DNA of 64,000 nucleotides, taken from Paenibacillus sp. EZ-K15. Its GTDB lineage: Bacteria > Bacillota > Bacilli > Paenibacillales > Paenibacillaceae. How positions within the stretch are numbered: position 1 is the stretch's first letter; the number at the start of each line of letters is the position of its first letter. Shown here one piece after another: positions 48,110-57,257 of this stretch. The notes beneath the pieces were generated by a model. The model worked only from the letters and a program-made list of their open reading frames with translations. It did no database searches and was not told the DNA's origin. Location of the stretch: NCBI RefSeq assembly GCF_002573715.1, contig NZ_PDHM01000007.1, positions 67,809-131,808 of the forward strand. The letters run 5' to 3'. Position numbers and translations under genes: made by a program.

Positions 48110-48327
48110 CATTCCCTAAATCTTATGGACCGCACGTATGGGTACTTGAGAGGGGGGAGGCCTGGAAGGAATGAGGATCGAGCATTAGATGTGTAAGGCA
48201 AGGAAGTAAGAGGTAGTAAGCAGCAAGGGAAAGGCTAAGGTCTTTCAGAGTGGGAAGGCAGACCAATGCCACCGCCGATCAAGGCATTAGGATGTACAAC
48301 TAGAAGAAAACTGGAGGAAACAAAAAC
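48110..48327 (+). other. Spacer between MCP and PheC-like gene
   Basis: The region is purine-rich with a small TGCC/GGCA stem near 48268-48285. No gene, terminator or clear promoter was found. The next gene has CTGGAGG nine bases before its start. Confidence 0.3.
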
Positions 48328-49188
48328 ATGGCTAAGAATTGGAAAAAGGTATTACTAGCAGGGGTAGTCAGCTTATCATTGGTAGCAACGGGTTTTGCTG
48401 CAAACGAGGTGCTCACATCACCGGAGGTATCCGCTAAGTCGGCTTCGACCAATGCACCCGGGCAACTAAAGAAACAAGCGGCTTCCCAGCTGGATGAAAT
48501 TATCGAAAGAGGCTACATCCGAGTTGGTATGACAGGGGATTACAAACCGTTTACATATTTGAATCCTGTTACAAAAGAGTATGAAGGTTATGATGTCGAC
48601 GCTATGGAAGAGCTTGGTAAAGATCTTGGCGTGGAAGTTCGCTACGTCAACACCACTTGGTCCAACATGTTGAAGGACCTGCAGGCTGATAAATTCGACA
48701 TCGCAGTGGGCGGCGTTACCCGTAACACGGCTAGACAAAAAACGGCTTATGTGTCCCAAGGGTACATTTCCTTCGGTAAAGCACCGTTGATCCGTGCTGA
48801 AGACAAGGACAAATACCTGACGATCGAAGACATTAATAAACCTTCGGTACGCATTGGCGTCAATCCGGGCGGAACGAACGAAGTGTTCGTACGCGAGCAT
48901 CTGACGAAAGCTAATGTGACCGTCGTTCCAAATAATCTGGATATCCCGCATTTGGTAGCGGACGGTACGTATGACGTGATGATTACCGATACGATCGAAG
49001 CGATTACGTATGCAAAAGCAGACTCTAGACTGTACGCTGCATTGACGGATAAGCCTTTCACTAACAGCGAAAAAGGCTACATGATTCCTCGCGGTGACTT
49101 TGAATATGCAAGCTATCTGGAAATGTGGATTGATGAAATGAAGCTGCAAGGCAAGTTTGCGGACATTCATAAGAAATGGTTGGAGTAG
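48328..49188 (+). CDS. Cyclohexadienyl dehydratase-like protein (PheC/periplasmic-binding fold)
   Basis: A 286-residue exported protein with a signal peptide (LLAGVVSLSLVATGFAA) and no lipobox. Its fold is family-3 periplasmic binding protein, but it resembles the Pseudomonas cyclohexadienyl dehydratase PheC: LDEIIERGYIRVGMTGDYKP, WSNMLKDLQADKFDIAVGG, GVNPGGTNEVFVREHL and MITDTIEAITYA. Four residues I recall as catalytic or substrate-binding in PheC (Asp21, Trp60, Asn128, Glu173) align with Asp71, Trp111, Asn179 and Glu224. It may therefore convert prephenate or arogenate outside the membrane. No permease or ATPase is nearby. A soluble or chemotaxis binding protein is the alternative. Confidence 0.7.
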   Translation: MAKNWKKVLLAGVVSLSLVATGFAANEVLTSPEVSAKSASTNAPGQLKKQAASQLDEIIERGYIRVGMTGDYKPFTYLNPVTKEYEGYDVDAMEELGKDLGVEVRYVNTTWSNMLKDLQADKFDIAVGGVTRNTARQKTAYVSQGYISFGKAPLIRAEDKDKYLTIEDINKPSVRIGVNPGGTNEVFVREHLTKANVTVVPNNLDIPHLVADGTYDVMITDTIEAITYAKADSRLYAALTDKPFTNSEKGYMIPRGDFEYASYLEMWIDEMKLQGKFADIHKKWLE

Positions 49189-49223
49189 GTTGAATCGGGC
49201 TATGAAATGATAGCCGATCCTCG

Positions 49224-49265
49224 CCAGCAGATCAGGACGAAGACCCTGATCTGCTGGTTTTTTTA
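49224..49265 (+). terminator. Rho-independent terminator after the PheC-like gene
   Basis: CCAGCAGATCAGG pairs perfectly with CCTGATCTGCTGG, followed by seven T. Confidence 0.88.
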
Positions 49266-49405
49266 TGTTCATGGAATTGCCGCTCATCATCTGCGAAATA
49301 AGGAAGGGCCGGTCCGATCCCAGTTTCTTTCGACGGAGCCTGATCGGGCGCTATAGGATAGAAGTACGCCAGAGGTTAGCCGTGTATGTGCGGTCCGTAA
49401 TAACG

Positions 49406-49462
49406 AAAAGCTGTATTCCAGCATGATATCCATGATGTCATGCCTGGAAATACAGCTTTTTT
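49406..49462. terminator. Second large hairpin, likely terminator for the esterase side
   Basis: AAAAGCTGTATT, CCAG and CATGA pair with TCATG, CTGG and AATACAGCTTTT around a central loop, followed by T-rich sequence. The minus strand also has a T-run, suiting the convergent esterase. The 140 bases between it and the preceding terminator hold nothing recognisable. Confidence 0.65.
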
Positions 49463-49517
49463 GCTGCCATAAGAGTTCCCTCCGGCGAAAGGGCACCTTG
49501 CTTATGGCTTGTCCATA

Positions 49518-50981
49518 TTATAATTGCAGCATTTCCCGCTTCTCCGCATCCGGGTCCTCGATGATCCTGCTGTCGTTGTTGAATATCATCGTTGAACGCG
49601 ATGCTGAATCATAAGCAGGCCACGGCAGTGCCTCCGTATCCGGTGAGCCATTGCGTGCAAATGCAATCCAAGCCTCCTGCATCCGGTCGGACAGGGCTTG
49701 TGTGGCGGCATCGACTTGCACACCGATGTTCTGAAACAGCCCCAGCGTGTTGAATACAAACGGTATTTCCAGGGCGTGCATCGCTTTGCCGAGAACCGGA
49801 TGATTCGGTAGCGTCCAATCGAATCGGTACATCCATACCGGCGTGTGCTTACTCTGAGCGGAAGCGAACTGCAGGGCCGAGCGCCAGAAATACAGGTCGG
49901 TCATAATCTGGGCATGTCCGTCGATGCTGTACGGATATTCCTTGGTGATAGGCGCAGCATCCTGGATGCCGGTCATCATTTCAACGGTGCGGACAAGATC
50001 GTCCTCCTTCACAAGCGGCATGTCCGGCCGGAAGAACAAGGCACCTTCATCGAGATTCGTTCCGATCAGGATTGGCACGTCCTTCGCCCAGCCCGATTGA
50101 ATAGCCTGCAGCGGATCATGAGGCAGCGTGTGGGGTTCCAGCACTGGTTGGAAGATCATGCTGACGCCGGGACCGATCCGTTTCTTCAGCCGTTCCCCGG
50201 CTTCAAATATTTGCTCACCTGTGAGGGATTCAAGCTGATGGGCCTTATCCGGGGTTATGTCCAGCTCTTTAAGCAAACCAGCCGTTATCATCTGTGCCTG
50301 CTCCGGAGCCATCACCTGGGCAGCACCGCTTTCCATGATGGCTCGCTGAAACAACCCTTTGGCTGCCGGCATTGCAAGTAAAGCTGCAATGCTCATGCTG
50401 CCGGCCGACTCTCCGAATACCGTAACCCGTTTGGGGTCGCCGCCGAAGGCCGCGATATGATCTCGTACCCATTGCAGGGCCGCAATCTGGTCCAGTAAAC
50501 CGATATTGGAGGAAAAGGATTCGCCGTATGGGGAGAGATGGAGAAAGCCTAGCGGACCCAGCCGGTAATTGATGGTTACCACAATCACGTCGCCTCGGAG
50601 TACGAAAGATGTACCGTTATAGCTTGGCAAACTGCCGGAGCCCGTGATGAAAGTGCCCCCGTGAATCCATACCATGACGGGTAGAGGCTCCGCTGGCGTG
50701 TTCAGGGGTGCCCACACATTGAGGTAGAGACAATCCTCGGACACCGTTTTGGTCACTCCTCCGCCAAGCATGCTTGACGTGGATTCTAGTGGCTGAAGGC
50801 ACATGGGGCTGAAAGCGGTGGTATCTTTTATCCCGTCCCATGAATCGGGGGGAACAGGAGCACGGAATCGAAGCGGGCCTACCGGGGGCTTCGCATAAGG
50901 GATTCCCTTCCATACACGTACTCCGTTTTCCGAACTGCCTTGAATACGCCCGTCTTTCGTTTGAACGACAAGTTCTGACAT
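49518..50981 (-). CDS. Type-B carboxylesterase (second copy)
   Basis: A 487-residue carboxylesterase, related to but distinct from the one at 2455-3930. WKGIPYAKPPVGPLRFRAP, SEDCLYLNVWAP and the oxyanion HGGTF precede the nucleophile elbow GESAGS with Ser192. GTNLDEGALFF holds the acid residue. No signal peptide. The ATG at 50981 is chosen; an open frame extends 35 codons upstream without similarity to the family. Unlike the first copy it has no cotranscribed transporter and no adjacent regulator. The two show conserved ends but clear differences, so they are probably old paralogues with separate substrates. Confidence 0.9.
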   Translation of the reverse strand: MSELVVQTKDGRIQGSSENGVRVWKGIPYAKPPVGPLRFRAPVPPDSWDGIKDTTAFSPMCLQPLESTSSMLGGGVTKTVSEDCLYLNVWAPLNTPAEPLPVMVWIHGGTFITGSGSLPSYNGTSFVLRGDVIVVTINYRLGPLGFLHLSPYGESFSSNIGLLDQIAALQWVRDHIAAFGGDPKRVTVFGESAGSMSIAALLAMPAAKGLFQRAIMESGAAQVMAPEQAQMITAGLLKELDITPDKAHQLESLTGEQIFEAGERLKKRIGPGVSMIFQPVLEPHTLPHDPLQAIQSGWAKDVPILIGTNLDEGALFFRPDMPLVKEDDLVRTVEMMTGIQDAAPITKEYPYSIDGHAQIMTDLYFWRSALQFASAQSKHTPVWMYRFDWTLPNHPVLGKAMHALEIPFVFNTLGLFQNIGVQVDAATQALSDRMQEAWIAFARNGSPDTEALPWPAYDSASRSTMIFNNDSRIIEDPDAEKREMLQL

Positions 50982-51358
50982 GTTCTCTCTACACCCTTTC
51001 TCTCTGGATATTTCTTGGAATGTCGAAATTCTTCGAATCTGCAGCGGTGCTTCTATGTACACCTTGGCTCTGCTCCTTGTACGCATGGTGCTTGGTCTGG
51101 GGCGTGCTTGGATGGCTGTCGACCCTATCCGAATGTTATTTATAAATGGCTGAGGCGTGATAATAGAAGATTTATACTACTCTCTATATACACTTTACCA
51201 AGTTAGCGGCATAAGTTCAAAAAAGCACGAATCATGCGAAATAGAGGCAGGAATGTTATGTTATATGAAGAATGTAACAGGGTGGGTAGTATTCGCGGAC
51301 AACGGATACGGCATCACTTTTTGGTCCAAGTCATTATAGGTATACTGGAGGGATAAGC
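50982..51358. other. Divergent intergenic region
   Basis: About 375 bases between the second esterase and the oxidoreductase pair. No gene, repeat or RNA was recognised. A weak TATACT-like element at about 51340 lies close to the next start, and several TATA-like hexamers at 51170-51200 could serve the esterase. CTGGAGGG precedes the next gene. Confidence 0.35.
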
Positions 51359-52357
51359 ATGAACATTGCGATTTTGGGCTGCGGAACGATGGGGACAGCC
51401 TATGCGCATAATTTGGCGAAAATGCCGGGAGTAACAGTGACGGGTGTGGTCGATATTAACGCCGGGCGTGCTGAGCGGGCTGCAGCTTTGACCGGGGCGA
51501 AGGCATACACGGATGTAGAGTCGCTGTTTGAACAAAAAGATTTGGAAACGGTTGCGGTGTGTCTGCCCACCTATCTCCATAAACCGTTTGTATTGAAACT
51601 AGCTGAAAAAGGGCTGCACGTCATCTGCGAAAAACCGGCTGCATTGACCCTGGAGGATGCACAAGAGATGAAAGCGGCCTGCGAGAAGAACGGAGTCCGG
51701 TTGTTTATCGGACATGTCGTCCGATTCTTCCCGAACTATCATGATGCCTATCGGCAGGCCCACGCCGGGAGCATCGGAACACCGAAGATGGCTCACTTCA
51801 AGCGGTACGGTTCGTATCCGCAGGGTATGGATGGATGGTATAACGACCCGGGCAAGAGCGGCGGTGTTATCATGGATCTCATGATTCACGATATCGATTT
51901 TGCCTGCTGGCTATTCGGGGAAGTGGAGTCGGTATATGCTTCCATCGTTAAGCGGGATGAGCCTGAGATGGAGTATGCTCAGCTTACGCTTCATTTTAAA
52001 AATAGCGCAATCGCCAGTCTAACCGGCTATTGGGGGTATCCCGGACCGTTTACGACGCAGTTCGAGATTTCGGGTGACCAGGGAATCATAAGATTTGATA
52101 GCAATCAGGTGCAGTCTTTGGACATTAAACTGGTCAATGCGGAGGCAGGGGAGGGAGCAGCTGTACAGGTTCCTTCAAGCCCAAGTCTGTATGACCCTTA
52201 TTATAACGAGGTGCAGCATTTTATCGAGTGCATCCGAAACGGCAGCGAGCCGCTCGTAAGTATTAAGGATGCTTGCTATGCCGTTGAAATCGCTCAGGCA
52301 GCGGAGCAATCGGCTCAGACTGGACAGCCCGTGATGATCGGAGGGACGGTTTCATGA
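51359..52357 (+). CDS. Gfo/Idh/MocA family oxidoreductase 1
   Basis: A 332-residue NAD(P)-dependent sugar or inositol dehydrogenase. The Rossmann motif ILGCGTMGTAYAHN begins at residue 4, EKPAALTLEDAQEMK near 92 is the family signature, and GGVIMDLMIHDIDFACWLFG near 168 supplies the catalytic Asp/His. It probably oxidises a cyclic polyol or sugar. The next gene, of the same family, overlaps by four bases (ATGA). Tandem unlike members usually act in sequence or as partners on one substrate. No transporter adjoins them. Confidence 0.9.
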   Translation: MNIAILGCGTMGTAYAHNLAKMPGVTVTGVVDINAGRAERAAALTGAKAYTDVESLFEQKDLETVAVCLPTYLHKPFVLKLAEKGLHVICEKPAALTLEDAQEMKAACEKNGVRLFIGHVVRFFPNYHDAYRQAHAGSIGTPKMAHFKRYGSYPQGMDGWYNDPGKSGGVIMDLMIHDIDFACWLFGEVESVYASIVKRDEPEMEYAQLTLHFKNSAIASLTGYWGYPGPFTTQFEISGDQGIIRFDSNQVQSLDIKLVNAEAGEGAAVQVPSSPSLYDPYYNEVQHFIECIRNGSEPLVSIKDACYAVEIAQAAEQSAQTGQPVMIGGTVS

Positions 52358-53349
52358 AGAAAGTTAAAGTAGGCTTTATCAGCTTTGCCCATATGCATGC
52401 AGCGAGCTATCTCCTAGGCATGCTGAAGCGGGATGATGTCGAGGTGGTCGGAGTCGCCGATGAAAACGCGGAGCGTGTGCGTCCATACTCTGTGGACCGA
52501 GGTATCCCGTACTATGCGGACTACAATGAATTGCTGGCACAGGAACTGGATGCTGTCGTCATCTGCTCGGAAAATGCGCGTCATGCGGAATTTACCAAGC
52601 TTGCCGCTGCGGCGGGCAAGCATGTGCTGTGCGAGAAGCCGTTAGGTTTGTCCGAGTCCGAGATGCTGGAGATGATTCAAGTGTGCAAGGATCATGGCGT
52701 GCAGCTTATGACGGCTTTTCCTTGCCGTTATATTACGTCCGTTCGTCAGGCGAAGGAAGCGATTGACGCAGGACAGATCGGCGAAATTTTGGCCATGAAG
52801 GGAACCAACCGGGGAAGCATGCCTGGCGGCTGGTTTATCGAACGGGAGAAATCGGGCGGCGGAGCCGTATTGGACCATACGGTCCATGTGATGGATCTGA
52901 TGCACTGGTTTACCGGCAGCAAGGCAGAGGCAGTATACGCCCATGCGGAAACGCTCTTCAATGACACGGAGATTGACGATGCCGGCATGGTCCACGTCAA
53001 GTTCGCGAATGGCGTTGTTGCCGTACTGGACCCAAGCTGGTCCCGTAATCGCACCTTCCCGACCTGGGGGGATGTCACGCTTGAGATCATCGGCACCAAG
53101 GGTGTGCTGAATATTGATTCTTTTGCCCAGAAGAACGATGTCTACAGCGATGTAACTGGGAAAGCGGCGTGGAGCTTCTGGGGCGATGATATGGACGAAG
53201 GTCTCGTCAACAGCTTTATCGACAGCATTCGCGATGGCAAGCCGGTCGAAATAACAGGGGAAGACGGCTATTACTCTGCCCGTGTTGCCATTGCAGCGTA
53301 CGAATCCGCAAGCACCAAGCGCACCGTTCAGCTGAAGCCGCTGGGGTAA
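52354..53349 (+). CDS. Gfo/Idh/MocA family oxidoreductase 2
   Basis: A 331-residue relative of the preceding enzyme. VGFISFAHMHAASYL replaces the normal GxGxxG of the Rossmann entry, an atypical feature: the glycine-rich turn is changed, so cofactor binding may differ. CEKPLGLSESEMLEMIQVCK near 91 and GGAVLDHTVHVMDLMHWFTG near 167 are the usual signature and catalytic segment. It overlaps the first gene as ATGA and is followed by a hairpin terminator. It may depend on the partner enzyme or use the cofactor differently, which is inference. Confidence 0.87.
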   Translation: MKKVKVGFISFAHMHAASYLLGMLKRDDVEVVGVADENAERVRPYSVDRGIPYYADYNELLAQELDAVVICSENARHAEFTKLAAAAGKHVLCEKPLGLSESEMLEMIQVCKDHGVQLMTAFPCRYITSVRQAKEAIDAGQIGEILAMKGTNRGSMPGGWFIEREKSGGGAVLDHTVHVMDLMHWFTGSKAEAVYAHAETLFNDTEIDDAGMVHVKFANGVVAVLDPSWSRNRTFPTWGDVTLEIIGTKGVLNIDSFAQKNDVYSDVTGKAAWSFWGDDMDEGLVNSFIDSIRDGKPVEITGEDGYYSARVAIAAYESASTKRTVQLKPLG

Positions 53350-53417
53350 TGGGGTTTTAGCTTCTCCATGGCAGGGAGCCTTTCCTGTGATCCATAACGA
53401 GAATCGTATCATGGCAT

Positions 53418-53454
53418 AAGCCTCTTCGATCTTTGTAATCGAAGGGGCTTTTTT
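53418..53454 (+). terminator. Rho-independent terminator after the oxidoreductase pair
   Basis: AAGCCTCTTCGAT pairs with ATCGAAGGGGCTT, one pair mismatched or G-U, with six T behind. Confidence 0.8.
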
Positions 53455-53525
53455 GATGTTGGCAAAAAAGATCAAAAACGCTTTTCTCCCTTTTGGTATT
53501 CTTAATAACAAAGGAGGGCCTAACC

Positions 53526-54425
53526 TTGAGTACCCAGCGTATCATCCAAAAAAGTATAGCGTACATGGAGCAGCATCTGGAGGAGCAGCTGACCCTCGCG
53601 GATATTGCATCCTATGCCGGTTTTTCGCCATATCACTTCCACCGCTTGTTTCGGAAGGAGGTCGGTATGAACATCGCGGATTACCTTAGAAAACGAAGAC
53701 TCTGTTATGCAGCACAGCTCCTACTGCACTCCGAGGCTGCGATTATCGACATTTCCCTGCACTGCCACTTCGAGAGTCAGGAGTCGTTTACGAGAGCATT
53801 CAAAAAATTATACGGCATGCCGCCGGGGCGTTACCGGAAAATCTTTGCGGTTCACGCTCATCACTCAAATTACCAAAAAGGAGAGGATCATATGCAGCAG
53901 CAATCTCAATCCGCATTAAAAGGCTGGTTTCTGAGCGGAAGTCACCCGCATGATTATGAAATTGGCGTCGACCGGTTCACCGTCCACCAAGGAAGCACTT
54001 CCGGTTACCTAAAAGCCCTTACCCCAATGGAGGCAGACGCTTTTGCGACCATGATGCAGCAGTTCAAAGCCGATAAGTATGCGGGCAAACGGATGCGGTT
54101 CTCCGGATTTGTCAAAACCGAGAACGTCAAAGAATACTGCGGGCTGTGGATGCGTGTTGACAATCGTGCGGAAGACGTGCTTCAGTTCGATAATATGAAT
54201 GATCGGCGCATTGTCGGCAGCACGCATTGGAATCACTATACCATCGTGCTCGACGTACCCGAGGACAGCGCCACGATTTCGATCGGTGTTCTGTTGATGG
54301 GGGCAGGCAAGGTGTGGCTGGACAGCCTCCGCTTTGAAGAGGTGGATCTTAGCGTACCGACGACGAACTTCGATTTTCACTATGAGCTGCTGGAGGAGCC
54401 TACCAATTTATCGTTTGAAGAGTGA
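53526..54425 (+). CDS. AraC family regulator with N-terminal HTH and C-terminal ligand-like domain
   Basis: A 299-residue regulator in the reversed order: the double helix-turn-helix comes first (LTLADIASYAGFSPYHFHRL, then AAIIDISLHCHFESQESFTR and FKKLYGMPPGRYRK). The C-terminal 170 residues form a beta-rich domain (GWFLSGSHPHDYEIGVD, AGKRMRFSGFVKTENVKEY, SISIGVLLMGAGKVWLDSLR-like) that resembles a carbohydrate-binding jelly roll. It starts with TTG after AAAGGAGG. No target gene is obvious; the oxidoreductase pair upstream is separated by a terminator. Confidence 0.85.
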   Translation: MSTQRIIQKSIAYMEQHLEEQLTLADIASYAGFSPYHFHRLFRKEVGMNIADYLRKRRLCYAAQLLLHSEAAIIDISLHCHFESQESFTRAFKKLYGMPPGRYRKIFAVHAHHSNYQKGEDHMQQQSQSALKGWFLSGSHPHDYEIGVDRFTVHQGSTSGYLKALTPMEADAFATMMQQFKADKYAGKRMRFSGFVKTENVKEYCGLWMRVDNRAEDVLQFDNMNDRRIVGSTHWNHYTIVLDVPEDSATISIGVLLMGAGKVWLDSLRFEEVDLSVPTTNFDFHYELLEEPTNLSFEE

Positions 54426-54519
54426 GGCGTAGGGCTCCTGGCTTTCACACACCATTATAGAAATGAAATGATCCTAGCGTGCTGATGGATAGGGGAAGCT
54501 CTCATTCAACTATAACCTG

Positions 54520-54557
54520 GAAGTCTCTCCAAAAGCGGAGGGCTTCTTCTTTTTTCT
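54520..54557 (+). terminator. Rho-independent terminator after the AraC gene
   Basis: GAAGTCTCTCC pairs with GGAGGGCTTC imperfectly, followed by a T-rich tract. Confidence 0.6.
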
Positions 54558-54639
54558 TCATGGATGGATGGTGGTTGCGCTGCATCATGTCTATTCCTAT
54601 GATTGGTCTTGAGCAATGCTCCCTATCATAGCAATAATA

Positions 54640-54668
54640 TTGAATCCGTATGCTTTTTTTGTTATAAT
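54640..54668 (+). promoter_or_regulatory. Promoter of the RpiR-family gene
   Basis: TTGAAT at 54640-54645 and TATAAT at 54663-54668 are exactly 17 bases apart. The start would be near 54675, which makes the ATG at 54693 the first usable one. Confidence 0.75.
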
Positions 54669-54692
54669 TCCCAAATGGCGGTGGTGGATTCA

Positions 54693-55505
54693 ATGGATAT
54701 TTATATGGTTATTCAGCAGTTATATCCGAGTTTCTCGAAGAAAGAACAGTTGGTAGCGAATTATATTCTTCAAGAAGGTCAATCGATTAATAACATGAAT
54801 ATATCTGTGCTCGCGAACCATGTTGGTGTCTCGAATGGAACAATCACGCATTTTTGCAAGAAGATTGGTTGCAATAATTTTGCCGAATTAAAGGTTCAGT
54901 TAGGCAGGCTACGTACTGCGACGGCTCCTTCGGTGGAGGACGATCTTCTCATACAAGTATCTAAATTCTATCAGACAGTCATTGAGCGTTCGAATCAATT
55001 ACTGGATATTACATATTTGCATCGGCTTGCTGAAGCGATTAAGGGTGCAGCACGGATTTTCATATACGGGATCGGAAGCTCGGGACTTTCAGCGAAGGAA
55101 ATGATGCTTCGTTTGCTGCGTATGGGCTTCAATGTGCAGAGTATTACGGATTCGCATTTAATGCTGATCAATAGTTCGATAGTGAATGAGAATGATTTCG
55201 TTATTGCGATTTCCAGTTCAGGGGAAACGTCTGTCATTGTCGACGCAACCAGAATTGCAAAGAATAATCGGTGCAAAGTCATCTGTCTGACCAGCTTCTC
55301 CGAGAGTACGCTGGCGCAGCAAGTGGACTCTTTTATTCTGGTTCCCAATACATTGTTTGTTGATAAAGAAAGGTTTGTAAATAGTCAATTTTCCGTCATG
55401 TATGCGATCGATATTTTATGTATGATCTTACTCGCGGATACGGATTTGAATAGTCGTATGCAAATTACAGTGAATACGATTCTTGATCATAATCGAACGG
55501 AATAA
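54693..55505 (+). CDS. MurR/RpiR family regulator
   Basis: A 270-residue regulator. The N-terminal RpiR helix-turn-helix includes YPSFSKKEQLVANYILQEGQ and NISVLANHVGVSNGTITHFC. The C-terminal SIS domain carries IFIYGIGSSGLSAKEMMLRL and AISSSGETSVIVDATRIAK, the phosphosugar-binding loops. The start is fixed by the promoter just upstream. It has its own promoter and terminator but lies directly before the PTS-epimerase operon, which carries an inverted-repeat operator. It should sense an amino-sugar phosphate. Codon use and AT content stand out from the surroundings, as in the next two genes. Confidence 0.9.
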   Translation: MDIYMVIQQLYPSFSKKEQLVANYILQEGQSINNMNISVLANHVGVSNGTITHFCKKIGCNNFAELKVQLGRLRTATAPSVEDDLLIQVSKFYQTVIERSNQLLDITYLHRLAEAIKGAARIFIYGIGSSGLSAKEMMLRLLRMGFNVQSITDSHLMLINSSIVNENDFVIAISSSGETSVIVDATRIAKNNRCKVICLTSFSESTLAQQVDSFILVPNTLFVDKERFVNSQFSVMYAIDILCMILLADTDLNSRMQITVNTILDHNRTE

Positions 55506-55523
55506 CCATAAAGCTTTCATCGT

Positions 55524-55582
55524 ACCTGTGAACCACAGAAGTTGACGTACTTTTCGTCTACTGGAGGGTCACAGGTTTTTTT
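55524..55582 (+). terminator. Rho-independent terminator after the RpiR gene
   Basis: ACCTGTGA pairs with TCACAGGT across a long loop containing a weaker stem, followed by seven T. Confidence 0.7.
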
Positions 55583-55636
55583 ATTGTATTTGTCCGTATT
55601 AAGGGTTGTTATGGATTTAATTGCCAGGCGATAATA

Positions 55637-55687
55637 AAATTATTTTAATTAAATTATATTTACTAAAATAATTTCATGATGTAGAAT
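55637..55687 (+). promoter_or_regulatory. Inverted-repeat operator and promoter of the PTS operon
   Basis: AAATTATTTTA at 55637-55647 and TAAAATAATTT at 55664-55674 are perfect inverted arms 16 bases apart. The right arm overlaps a promoter with TTTACT at 55659-55664 and TAGAAT at 55682-55687. This is where the RpiR-type regulator would block or guide transcription. Confidence 0.65.
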
Positions 55688-55737
55688 CGACATATCGCGA
55701 TGGAAGTACAATGCTTGATCTAATAGGAGGAAAATCC

Positions 55738-57228
55738 ATGTTTAAACAGTTGCAAAAACTTGGTAAGTCATTTATGTTACCGATTGCAATCCTACCTGCT
55801 GCGGGTTTGCTGCTTGGGATTGGCGGATCCTTATCGAATGCGAATACGATTGCGGCATATCCGATTCTGAATACGCGGTTTTTACAAGCTATTTTTCAAA
55901 TTATGTCAGCAGCCGGCAACGTTGTGTTTACCAACTTAGCGCTAATCATGTGTATTGGTCTTGCCGTGGGATTAGCGAAAAAAGATAAAGGTACTGCCGC
56001 GCTGGCAGCAGCCGTCTCGTTCATGGTTATGAATGCATCGATTGGTGCTATGATTACGGTATTCAATCCAAGCGTTGAATCCATTGACACCGGGGTTGTA
56101 GGGGCTATTGTCATTGGTATCCTGGTAACTTTTTTGAATAATCGATACCGGGGGATTCAATTACCTTCCTTTTTAGGATTTTTTGGGGGCTCGCGGTTTA
56201 TTCCAATCGTCTCATCGTTTAGTGCTATTTTTGTAGGCGGGATCTTCTTCTTAATCTGGCCTACGTTTCAAGGCTGGCTGGTAGCGGCAGGAACTGCTAT
56301 TGCCGGAATGGGATATTTCGGAACCTATTTATACGGATTCTTGCTTCGTCTTACAGGTGCTGTCGGTTTACACCATATGATTTATCCGATGTTCTGGTTC
56401 ACTGAGCTGGGCGGTGTCGCCACGGTTGCAGGTCAGCAAGTGGTGGGCGCGCAGAAAATCTTTTTTGCCGAACTGGCTGATCCGAATCATGTTGGAATGT
56501 TCTCCGAAGGAACCCGTTTTTTTGCAGGACGTTTTGCTACGATGATGTTTGGTCTTCCTGCGGCATGCCTTGCGATGTATCATTGCGTACCGAAGAACCG
56601 TCGCAAACTTGTGTTTGGTTTGTTCTTTAGTGCAGCGCTTACATCGTTCCTGACAGGGATTACGGAGCCGATTGAGTTTATGTTCTTATTCGTCGCTCCT
56701 TGGTTATATGTGATTCATGCGGCTCTAGACGGTCTATCCTTTATGATCGCGGATATGTTATCCGTTCGTCTCGGGAACACCTTCTCTGGCGGGGCCATCG
56801 ACTTCTTGCTCTTCGGGGTTCTGCAGGGGAATGCCAAGACTAATTGGATCTATGTCATCATTGTGGGGCTCTTCTGGGCGATCATCTATTACCTTGTGTT
56901 CCGCTTCTTAATTACGAAATTCAATGTGGCGACACCTGGACGTGAAAGTGATGGGGAGAGCGTATCGGTTGAATCCAAGGACAGTATTGGAGAGACGGCG
57001 ATGAAAGTGCTGAGTGCGCTTGGCGGCAAGGAGAACCTGGAAGATGTCGATGCATGTATTACAAGACTTCGTGTTGCCGTCAAAGATGTATCAAAAGTAG
57101 ATAAGGATACAATCAAAGAACTGGGTGCTACCGCAGTATTGGAAGTAAAAGGTGGGATTCAGGCTGTATTTGGCGCCAAAGCTGACTTAATTAAACAAAA
57201 GATAAATGAGACTATTGGAGAAGAATAA
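55738..57228 (+). CDS. PTS transporter EIICB, glucose/N-acetylglucosamine family
   Basis: A 496-residue fusion. The first 395 residues are a ten-span EIIC channel (MLPIAILPAAGLLLGIGG, GLHHMIYPMFWFTELGG, LTSFLTGITEPIEFMFLFVA). An EIIB domain follows from about 415, with phosphorylated Cys440 in DVDACITRLRVAV. There is no EIIA domain, so a shared EIIA must phosphorylate it. The ATG follows TAGGAGG. The epimerase downstream argues that the cargo is N-acetylmannosamine or a related amino sugar, entering as its 6-phosphate. Glucose-type specificity is still possible from sequence alone. Confidence 0.9.
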   Translation: MFKQLQKLGKSFMLPIAILPAAGLLLGIGGSLSNANTIAAYPILNTRFLQAIFQIMSAAGNVVFTNLALIMCIGLAVGLAKKDKGTAALAAAVSFMVMNASIGAMITVFNPSVESIDTGVVGAIVIGILVTFLNNRYRGIQLPSFLGFFGGSRFIPIVSSFSAIFVGGIFFLIWPTFQGWLVAAGTAIAGMGYFGTYLYGFLLRLTGAVGLHHMIYPMFWFTELGGVATVAGQQVVGAQKIFFAELADPNHVGMFSEGTRFFAGRFATMMFGLPAACLAMYHCVPKNRRKLVFGLFFSAALTSFLTGITEPIEFMFLFVAPWLYVIHAALDGLSFMIADMLSVRLGNTFSGGAIDFLLFGVLQGNAKTNWIYVIIVGLFWAIIYYLVFRFLITKFNVATPGRESDGESVSVESKDSIGETAMKVLSALGGKENLEDVDACITRLRVAVKDVSKVDKDTIKELGATAVLEVKGGIQAVFGAKADLIKQKINETIGEE

Positions 57229-57257
57229 ATCAGGATAGGGCATGGAGGGAACATATT

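Noticed and set aside
49406-49462. End of an insertion sequence
   Set aside because: The hairpin has no partner inverted repeat, target duplication or transposase gene nearby; a terminator explains it better.
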